A stretch of 17,718 bases of DNA, taken from the NCBI GenBank assembly GCA_047635055.1, contig JBLIIJ010000083.1, forward strand, positions 1-17,718. The letters are read 5' to 3'. The position numbers and the translations under genes were made by a program. The stretch is from JAVJRN01 sp047635055 (lineage in GTDB: Bacteria; Bacteroidota; Bacteroidia; Cytophagales; Cyclobacteriaceae). Every line of letters starts with the position of its first letter. Position 1 is the first letter of the stretch. The notes beneath the pieces were generated by a model. That model ran no database searches and had not been told where the DNA came from. It worked only from the letters and a program-made list of their open reading frames with translations. This document shows positions 1-5,984 of the stretch, piece after piece.

Positions 1-261
1 TTGAACACACCATCCAAAGAAATATTTCAACCCGTTTTGGAGGACAGTAAATATTTTGATCTTTCCAAAGATGGAAAATCTTTGAGTGAGAAAGAGTTGA
101 TGATGCTCGATGAGCATAACAAAAATGAGCATATCGCCGATGCGCTAAGTGTGAAAAATACTGCTTATTTTGATTATCAGGTTTGGGATACAGATCATTC
201 ATTTACTAATAAGCGTGTTTCCTTGATGAATGCCGTTTTGGATTTTCTACAAAAGCCATAA
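1..261 (+). CDS. alpha/beta hydrolase, C-terminal fragment (cut by window edge)
   Basis: Only the last 86 codons are visible and the reading frame is open to the first base, so the TTG at position 1 is probably an internal codon. The segment YFDYQVWDTDHSFTNKRV, followed by an amphipathic helix (MNAVLDFLQ), matches the end of the alpha/beta-hydrolase fold, where a His after Asp (here H66 of the visible part) is the catalytic base and the closing helix ends the domain. The nucleophile elbow and the acid would lie upstream of the window. The substrate cannot be told. The next gene, an SGNH esterase, starts 48 bases downstream on the same strand with no clear hairpin between them, so co-transcription is possible. 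Family assignment rests on a short C-terminal stretch only and is moderate. Confidence 0.55.
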   Translation: MNTPSKEIFQPVLEDSKYFDLSKDGKSLSEKELMMLDEHNKNEHIADALSVKNTAYFDYQVWDTDHSFTNKRVSLMNAVLDFLQKP

Positions 262-309
262 AGTAAAAAGATTTGATTATTACCTATCTAATTACTTAAC
301 CTCCAATCA

Positions 310-1080
310 ATGAATATCAAATATATACTTGGAGCTATTGTCTCTATTCCATTATTGCCAATCATCTATTTTCAAGGGAAAAAGGTACGGGTAAGCGTTC
401 CCAAGCTACCTGAAGCGCAGGGAGCGGAGGGAAAAGACGGAACGGGCAAACCTTTTAAAATGCTGGCCATTGGAGAAAGTACCATTGCCGGAGTAGGTGC
501 GGAAACACATAGCCAAGGATTTACAGGTGCAATGGCTAGGGAATTGGCAGAACAACTAAGCTTGGAAGTTTCTTGGAAAGTCTATGCCCGCAGTGGATAT
601 ACAGCCAAGCGTGTGGGAGAAAAAATCATACCTAAAATAGCAGAAGAGGCTGTTGATTTGATTGTTATTGGACTTGGAGGAAACGATGCTTTTACCCTAA
701 ATACTCCGGCGCAATGGATCAAAGATGTTGACTTGGTGCTCATAAATTTGCGAGTAAAATTTCCGGATACACCGATTGTGTTTGCGAACATGCCACCGAT
801 CAAGTTATTTCCTGCCTTTACACCAGCAATCAGATTTGTGCTAGGCAACTTGGTAGAAATTCATGGACAGGCCCTGAGAAAATATATTCATCATAAGCCC
901 AATACCTATTACAACCAAGAACTAGTCACGCTTGAAGTATGGATGAGCCGTTGGCAGATCAAAGCAAAACCGAGCGCTTTTTTTAGTGACGGTGTGCATC
1001 CATCGATACTCACTTACCAAACTTGGGGCAAGGATTTGGCAAGGTTTGTTGTGGATAAGAAAATTTTAACTTCCGCTTAG
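310..1080 (+). CDS. SGNH/GDSL-family hydrolase (esterase/lipase-like), membrane anchored
   Basis: A 256-residue protein with the SGNH blocks in order. Block I is IGESTIAGVG (G55-E56-S57, nucleophile S57), block III is GLGGNDAF (N125) and block V is FSDGVHPS (D227 and H230 of the triad). Block I has GES in place of the usual GDS, a variant seen in some bacterial members. Residues 4-21 are hydrophobic and uncleaved-looking, so the enzyme is probably anchored in the inner membrane facing the periplasm. The family cleaves esters of lipids, acylated sugars or cell-wall polymers; the substrate cannot be inferred here. The ATG at 310 gives the N-terminal hydrophobic segment at the right place. A PAP2 phosphatase follows 99 bases later, which may hint at lipid or envelope metabolism, but that is weak. 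Confidence 0.82.
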   Translation: MNIKYILGAIVSIPLLPIIYFQGKKVRVSVPKLPEAQGAEGKDGTGKPFKMLAIGESTIAGVGAETHSQGFTGAMARELAEQLSLEVSWKVYARSGYTAKRVGEKIIPKIAEEAVDLIVIGLGGNDAFTLNTPAQWIKDVDLVLINLRVKFPDTPIVFANMPPIKLFPAFTPAIRFVLGNLVEIHGQALRKYIHHKPNTYYNQELVTLEVWMSRWQIKAKPSAFFSDGVHPSILTYQTWGKDLARFVVDKKILTSA

Positions 1081-1179
1081 CAACCGTTTGGTTTTGATGA
1101 TGAATGCGTTAATCAGAGGAAGTTTTTAATTCTTTCTTCTTATTATATTCGTGTTGTAGCCACGACTAATTTTCTAGGT

Positions 1180-2127
1180 ATGTTCAACACCGATATTAAT
1201 CAATTTCTTCAAAAGGCCGATTGGAAGCCAATCTATTACTTGATGGAGGCGGTCTCTTCTTTGGGCACGGTGGTGATGATGACTTTGATGGTTTATATAC
1301 TGGTGACTGGTATTGAATTTAAAAGAGGACTTTGGATCGCCAATATTTTCTTTTACACATTGGTATTCACTATTTCATTGAAAGAATCTATCGATTTTCC
1401 TAGACCTTTTGCTGTCGATAATACGTTGGAGGTTTTTGGAGCCGAAGGAGGACAAAATTTACAATCAGCATTGCCTAAAGGCTTTTTTGAAGTTTTTTCG
1501 CAAGATCTATTATCAAAGTATAGGGCAGTGGATTTTGGTAAGTGGGGCTTGCCTTCCGGTCATACGTCAATGATTACAGCATTATTTTTTGGAGGTGCTT
1601 TTTTCTTCAGAAAGAAATGGCTGTGGTTGACGACTATATCCATTATCGTGCTTACTATAACGTCGAGATTGTATTTGGCTAAGCATTTCCTTGGGGACAC
1701 GCTAGGGGGACTTGTGCTGGCTGTTTTGATATCGCTGATTATTGGATACAGCTATAGAAAGTTTGGTGCAGGAAGGCATGCGATTAAATTTCTTGCTTTT
1801 TTACCGATAGTATTCTTACTTTTCCCAGTCACTTTTTCGACTTTTCAAACAGGAAGTTTTATTGGGTTTAATATCGCCGCTTTTCTAGTCATTAAGGTTT
1901 GGGGATATCCACAATTTTCCTCAGGGATGGCAATCAGAGCGGCAGGAGTAGTTATCTTTTTTCTCTTAGGCTATTTGTTCATTTATGTATCTCAAAGAGT
2001 CCCACTTTCCGAAGACAGTTACATTGCTACGTTGATTTTTGCATTTGTGCTGTTTAGTTCGTTTACCATTTCAACATTTCTTTGTAAGAAATTTAAAATT
2101 TGGAAATTTGATGCGGTCATTGGCTGA
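1180..2127 (+). CDS. PAP2-superfamily membrane phosphatase
   Basis: A 315-residue polytopic protein with the three phosphatase motifs of the PAP2 (phosphatidic acid phosphatase type 2) superfamily. These are KESIDFPRP (K68, R75, P76), PSGH (125-128, with the catalytic H128) and SRLYLAKHFLGD (S162-D173, with the nucleophile H169). Hydrophobic helices lie around 28-45, 52-67, 132-143, 148-161, 175-190, 203-220, 227-240, 252-271 and 282-301. The part after residue 200 is an extra membrane block beyond the core domain. Family members remove phosphate from phosphatidate, phosphatidylglycerol phosphate or undecaprenyl pyrophosphate; the motif set does not discriminate between these. The insert between motif 1 and PSGH (residues 77-124) is long and hydrophilic, as in members with a periplasmic loop. 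The catalytic set is intact and the assignment is firm at superfamily level. Confidence 0.85.
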   Translation: MFNTDINQFLQKADWKPIYYLMEAVSSLGTVVMMTLMVYILVTGIEFKRGLWIANIFFYTLVFTISLKESIDFPRPFAVDNTLEVFGAEGGQNLQSALPKGFFEVFSQDLLSKYRAVDFGKWGLPSGHTSMITALFFGGAFFFRKKWLWLTTISIIVLTITSRLYLAKHFLGDTLGGLVLAVLISLIIGYSYRKFGAGRHAIKFLAFLPIVFLLFPVTFSTFQTGSFIGFNIAAFLVIKVWGYPQFSSGMAIRAAGVVIFFLLGYLFIYVSQRVPLSEDSYIATLIFAFVLFSSFTISTFLCKKFKIWKFDAVIG

Positions 2128-2345
2128 TTTCTAGTCTACTAAATCTTATTTTATTAAAGAGAATGAGATCTCTTATGATACAAAGTTGATTTATCGATGA
2201 TTTATTTATTTCAGATTAGGGTTTTTTTTCTATGGGGAATTTCATACAACTACCACAATTTCAGCTTGTTATAAATTAAAGGAATAAGGTGAGAACTATT
2301 CGCGTCAAAATATCCAACATCTTTTTTGTACCCTAGGCAACCAAT

Positions 2346-2378
2346 TTTGACCCACTTGCCGTATTGACTCTGAATTTG
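2346..2378 (+). promoter_or_regulatory. candidate Bacteroidota-type promoter for the PepSY-like lipoprotein gene
   Basis: TTTG at 2346-2349 and TGAATTTG at 2371-2378 are separated by 21 bases. This resembles the phylum's -33 (TTTG) and -7 (TAnnTTTG) elements with one mismatch in the -7. The start codon at 2401 is 22 bases downstream and is preceded by an A/T-rich stretch instead of a Shine-Dalgarno sequence. The rest of the 273-base gap (2128-2400) contains no gene that I can support. It has only a weak AAGAGA/TCTCTT hairpin near 2157-2174 after the PAP2 gene. Confidence 0.4.
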
Positions 2379-2400
2379 GTTTTTAACTAACAATAAAATT

Positions 2401-3219
2401 ATGAAATCGATATTATTAGTATTAGTGATTATGGCTAGCTTCCTATTTTCTTGTGAAGAAAATGAAGCGTTTGAAAATGACTTACAGGTAGCATCTGCAA
2501 GTGTAGTAACCTCTGAAATTGAGGCAGAGGATTTGCCAACAAACGCGTTGGAATACATCTATACTAATTTTGATGGAGAACTCGTCACTTCTGCATTTTC
2601 CTTAGAAATTCCAAATGAGGGAATTTTATACGATGTGAATTTGACCAATGCGGTCAACTTGATGTTTGATGAAGCTGGTGGTTTAGCATTATTTGATGAT
2701 GCATTAGTTTCGTGCGATGGAAAAATGAAAAAAGACCGTAGAGGAGGTAAAAAAGGCAAAAAGCATGGTTCTAAGCCGGATTCTCTTAATTATCGAGATT
2801 CAATCGAGGTATTGAGTTTGACGGACTTGCCTGAGGCGGCTCTCACATACATGGCGGATAATTATCCTGACGCTGAAGTATTGAAAGTGATAAGTAAAGA
2901 AGACAAGGCAGGACTAACAATATACAAAGTGCTGGTGGCAGAACTAGGGGCAATAGTCTTTGATGCAGATGGCGAGTTTGTTGCCATAAATGAGCGTGGT
3001 GGCCGTGCATGTGCGACATTCGAGAAGTTGGCGATAGCTGACCTGCCAGAGGCTGTTGTTTCCTATATTTCTGCTAACTATCCTGATGCAGAGCCAAAGA
3101 GAGCCAGAATAGGCACAATGGATGAAGAGACCCAAATACATGTATTCCTTGTAGATATTGGCGTGCTCATCTTCGATGCAGAGGGTACCTTTTTGAAACT
3201 TCATACTCGTGGTAAATAA
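2401..3219 (+). CDS. lipoprotein with three PepSY-like (BLIP-like) repeats
   Basis: A 272-residue exported lipoprotein. The signal peptide ends in LFSC, giving a lipidated Cys at 18. Three repeats follow: about 43-100 (starting DLPTNALEYIYTNF), 142-197 (DLPEAALTYMADNYPDAEV, ending IVFDADGEF) and 214-266 (DLPEAVVSYISANYPDAEP, ending LIFDAEGTF). The pattern, a helix of the DLPxAxxxYxxxNYPDA type then strands ending in FDxxGxF, is that of the PepSY-like / putative beta-lactamase-inhibitor-like family common in Bacteroidota. Its molecular role is not known. The first repeat is the most diverged. A strongly basic, Gly/Lys/Arg-rich linker (residues 108-125) separates repeat 1 from repeats 2-3, while the rest is acidic. 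The gene stands alone, with a promoter candidate upstream and a terminator just after the stop. Confidence 0.8.
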   Translation: MKSILLVLVIMASFLFSCEENEAFENDLQVASASVVTSEIEAEDLPTNALEYIYTNFDGELVTSAFSLEIPNEGILYDVNLTNAVNLMFDEAGGLALFDDALVSCDGKMKKDRRGGKKGKKHGSKPDSLNYRDSIEVLSLTDLPEAALTYMADNYPDAEVLKVISKEDKAGLTIYKVLVAELGAIVFDADGEFVAINERGGRACATFEKLAIADLPEAVVSYISANYPDAEPKRARIGTMDEETQIHVFLVDIGVLIFDAEGTFLKLHTRGK

Positions 3220-3233
3220 ATAATAATTGCTTT

Positions 3234-3273
3234 TCAGCCGGGAGGTTATTCTTCCGGCTGATTATTAATTTCA
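3234..3273 (+). terminator. intrinsic terminator of the PepSY-like lipoprotein gene
   Basis: A perfect 8-bp inverted repeat, TCAGCCGG (3234-3241) and CCGGCTGA (3254-3261), extends inward by four further pairs (two of them G-T) to a TTAT loop. An A/T-rich tail, TTATTAATTTC, follows. It begins 14 bases after the stop at 3219 and separates this gene from the peroxidase gene. Confidence 0.65.
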
Positions 3274-3316
3274 CCCCACCTCCTGATCATTTTCTTTCTA
3301 TCAAAATAAAGGAAAC

Positions 3317-4528
3317 ATGAAATTACTGTCAATATTTATCCTTTTTATCATCGTTATTTTTGCTTGTGGGCAGGAAGAAGAGCTTATCGTCAATGAAGAG
3401 GAGCAGAGCGAAACTGATATAATCAATGAGCAGCTCGAACCTGTTGAGACGGAACCAAGCACGTCAGCTGCCCGGTTTTTTAGTGGTGTGATTGATTTTG
3501 GTAATTTGCCGAACTATGCCAATCAAGCAATTCCTACTTATATTAATGATGATAATACGAATGGGAACGAAATTGTAGACGAGATAGCTGTTTTGGGAAG
3601 GGTACTTTTTTATGATAAAAAATTATCGTCTGACAATACAATTGCCTGCGCAAGTTGCCATCAACAAGCATTTGCCTTTGGTGATCCGGAAGTGGTGAGT
3701 CAAGGGGTTAATGGGAACACAGGTCGTCATTCCATGCGCTTGGTCAATGCGCGATTTTCTAGAGAACGCAGATTTTTTTGGGATGAAAGGGCTGCTACTT
3801 TGGAGGAGCAAACGACTATGCCTATCCAAGATCATTTTGAAATGGGGTTTAGCGGAACGAATGGAGATGAAGACATCATAGACTTGGTTGATAAGCTAGG
3901 GGAAAGTCAATACATGCTAGACCTATTTTACATGGCTTATGGAAGCGAGGAAATTACCGAAGTAAAAATGCAAATGGCGCTCGCACAGTTTATCAGAAGC
4001 ATTCAATCTTTCGATGCGAAATATGATTTGGGGAGAAGAGATGTTGATAATGAAGACAACAACTTTTCAAACTTTACAGCAGAGGAAAATTTGGGTAAGG
4101 CACTATTTATGGGGCGAGCAGGATGCGACAGATGTCATCGGGCACCATCATTTTCCATTGATGACGACTCTGACAATAACGGCGTAATTACTACCGCGGC
4201 AAACGATGGATCGGTAGATGTTAATGTAACTCGCTCACCAACTTTACGCGATTTATTTAACACGCAAGGAAGGATGAACGGGCCTCTCATGCACGATGGG
4301 AGTTTTGAAACCATCGAACAGGTAATTGTCCATTACAATAATATCCCTACAAGCGGAGCAAATACGAATCTTGACAAAAGATTGAGCGGAGGGCGCAATG
4401 GAAATGGAGAAAATCTTAATTTAGATAATGAAGAGATAGCGGCTATTACAGCATTTATTGCAACTTTGAGTGGTACTTCGGTATACACAGCAAATAAATG
4501 GTCAGATCCATTTGCCAATATTAACTAA
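3317..4528 (+). CDS. di-heme cytochrome c peroxidase / MauG-family lipoprotein
   Basis: A 403-residue protein with two c-type heme sites, CASCH (C111, C114, H115) and CDRCH (C270, C273, H274), in the order and spacing of the bacterial di-heme cytochrome c peroxidase (CCP/MauG) family. Other family features are ELxxLGRxLFYDKxLS-like sequence before heme 1 (IAVLGRVLFYDKKLS), FFWDERA at about 153-159, and the late LMHDGSFETIEQVIVHYN segment (325-341), whose Met or nearby residues serve as a distal heme ligand in relatives. The signal peptide ends in IFAC (Cys 17), so this is a lipoprotein of the periplasm or outer membrane. An acidic spacer (residues 18-50) precedes the domain. It probably reduces H2O2 with electrons from a cytochrome, or performs a MauG-like oxidation. 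AAGGA lies 4-8 bases before the ATG, an unusually good ribosome-binding site here. The sigma factor gene starts 47 bases downstream with no terminator between them. Confidence 0.87.
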   Translation: MKLLSIFILFIIVIFACGQEEELIVNEEEQSETDIINEQLEPVETEPSTSAARFFSGVIDFGNLPNYANQAIPTYINDDNTNGNEIVDEIAVLGRVLFYDKKLSSDNTIACASCHQQAFAFGDPEVVSQGVNGNTGRHSMRLVNARFSRERRFFWDERAATLEEQTTMPIQDHFEMGFSGTNGDEDIIDLVDKLGESQYMLDLFYMAYGSEEITEVKMQMALAQFIRSIQSFDAKYDLGRRDVDNEDNNFSNFTAEENLGKALFMGRAGCDRCHRAPSFSIDDDSDNNGVITTAANDGSVDVNVTRSPTLRDLFNTQGRMNGPLMHDGSFETIEQVIVHYNNIPTSGANTNLDKRLSGGRNGNGENLNLDNEEIAAITAFIATLSGTSVYTANKWSDPFANIN

Positions 4529-4575
4529 GGGTTTGAAAGTGCCCATGACCATATTGAATAAAAGACCACCACGAT

Positions 4576-5121
4576 TTGATATTAGATATAGAAAATATTA
4601 TTCAGGGATGTCGGAAGAAACATCGACCTGCTCAGGAAAAATTTTACAAGCATTTTTATCGATACGCAATGAGTATTTGCATGCCATATAGTCAATCGAA
4701 ATTTGAAGCCGAGGAAGTCGCCAATGATGGGTTCATGAAAATTTTCGCCAAGTTTGATAGCTACGATTCAAAATATCCAGTGGAAGCTTGGTTGAGAAGA
4801 ATCATGATCAATGCGTCTATTGATTATTTTCGATCTCAAAAGAAATATTATCATCAACTGGATATTAGTGAAGCACGTGCGATTGAAAATGTAGACATAT
4901 CTATTCTTGATAAAATATCTGCTGAGGAGGTGATGCGACATGTACAAGAGCTACCACCGTCTTACCGCATCTCATTTACACTGGCTGCAATAGAGGGGTA
5001 TAAGCATCACGAAATTGCTAAAATGTTGAATATCAGTGAGGGTGCATCAAAGTCGAATCTCGCCAAAGCCAAAGCCAAATTAAGGAAATCAATAACAGCC
5101 ACCAACTACCTAAAGGACTAA
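4576..5121 (+). CDS. RNA polymerase ECF sigma factor (FecI/RpoE-like), TTG start
   Basis: A 181-residue sigma factor. Region 2 spans about 24-90 with the core-binding helix AEEVANDGFMKIFAKFD and the -10-recognition part WLRRIMINASIDYFRSQKK. Region 4 spans about 118-170 with a helix-turn-helix (HHEIAKMLNISEGASKSNLAKAKAKLRK, 144-171). It lacks a signal peptide and acts in the cytoplasm. The reading frame is open only after a TGA at 4555-4557, and the first usable start is TTG at 4576, which places the conserved IIQGC segment at the normal distance from the N-terminus. The nearby ATG at 4545 is in another frame. FecR follows after 4 bases, the standard sigma/anti-sigma arrangement, and the TonB-dependent receptor completes the signalling set. 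Its targets probably include the receptor gene, which is inferred from the family. Confidence 0.88.
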   Translation: MILDIENIIQGCRKKHRPAQEKFYKHFYRYAMSICMPYSQSKFEAEEVANDGFMKIFAKFDSYDSKYPVEAWLRRIMINASIDYFRSQKKYYHQLDISEARAIENVDISILDKISAEEVMRHVQELPPSYRISFTLAAIEGYKHHEIAKMLNISEGASKSNLAKAKAKLRKSITATNYLKD

Positions 5122-5125
5122 GACA

Positions 5126-5944
5126 ATGGATAATTGGGATGAAAAATTAAATCAAAAACTGGGAAATTATAATTTTGGAGAGGATCCTAGCGAAGACCAA
5201 GTCAATCGTTTTTTCCAACAAATGGATGAAAAAGAGAAGACTGGTGGTGTACACTGGACTATGAAAATTGCCGCCTCTGTGGCTGTGCTCATTGGTATTT
5301 TCTTTGCTAGTTATCAATTTTCAGAAAACAAGATAGCCTTAGTGGATGGTCAGCGTAAAGTGATCATACTTCCAGATAATTCTACCGTAGCTTTAAACGA
5401 AAACTCTACCCTTGGTTATAATAAGATAAGCTGGTTATGGAATAGGTCTGTGACTTTAGAGGGGGAAGGTTTTTTCCAAGTAAAAAAAGGTTCAGTCTTT
5501 GTCGTCGATTCTCAGAATGGAAGTACAGAAGTATTAGGAACGAGTTTTAATATTAATACCCGCAGAGATCGATATGCAGTTAAATGTTACACTGGAAAGG
5601 TAAGAGTAACCGCACGAGAGCGATTGGAAATATTGACGCCAGGAAAAGCAGTAGCCGTCACCACAAACGAAATAGTAGAACAATATGACTTTGATCCCCA
5701 AAATGGAGCAGGCTGGCAAACTGGAGAATATCTGTTTGATAATGAAAATATCGGAGTAGTGTTGATGGAGTTATCCCAAGCCTACGGTATCAATGTTCGC
5801 GCAGCGGATACTATTAAGGCAATGAAATATTCGGGCTATTTTCCTGTTGAAAATCTAGATCTTTCATTAAAACTGATTTGTGATCCACTAGACCTTACTT
5901 ATGAGAAAACTGGCGAAACGGTGATTATCAGTGCTAGGAAATAG
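5126..5944 (+). CDS. FecR-type anti-sigma factor / sigma regulator
   Basis: A 272-residue single-pass membrane protein. Residues 1-44 form the cytoplasmic sigma-binding part (DNWDEKLNQKLGNYNF and so on), 46-64 are a transmembrane helix, about 74-165 are the FecR domain (GQRKVIILPDNSTVALNENSTL; VTLEGEGFFQV; FVVDSQNGSTEVLGTSFNI; CYTGKVRV) and 203-270 are the DUF4974-type C-terminal domain, whose fold resembles the STN domain of receptors. It holds the sigma factor encoded 4 bases upstream until the receptor signals through the periplasm. The first 44 residues are shorter than in many FecR proteins and have no obvious zinc-binding motif. The gap to the receptor gene is 40 bases, so the three genes are probably one transcript. 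Assignment is firm; the inducing ligand is unknown. Confidence 0.9.
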   Translation: MDNWDEKLNQKLGNYNFGEDPSEDQVNRFFQQMDEKEKTGGVHWTMKIAASVAVLIGIFFASYQFSENKIALVDGQRKVIILPDNSTVALNENSTLGYNKISWLWNRSVTLEGEGFFQVKKGSVFVVDSQNGSTEVLGTSFNINTRRDRYAVKCYTGKVRVTARERLEILTPGKAVAVTTNEIVEQYDFDPQNGAGWQTGEYLFDNENIGVVLMELSQAYGINVRAADTIKAMKYSGYFPVENLDLSLKLICDPLDLTYEKTGETVIISARK

Positions 5945-5984
5945 CACCCTATGTATTTGAGAGAATAGACCTTTATTTGCGTAT

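Noticed and set aside
2250..2558. - strand frame over the lipoprotein start and its promoter region
   Set aside because: It is antisense to a signal peptide and a promoter candidate, with no protein-like features.
4470..4691. + strand frame across the peroxidase end and sigma factor start
   Set aside because: It is in a different frame from two well-supported genes and its product has no recognisable features.
5956..5979. TTTG ... TTTATTTG as a separate promoter for the TonB receptor
   Set aside because: The spacing is only 12 bases instead of about 19-21, and the -7 element has a mismatch at a key position.
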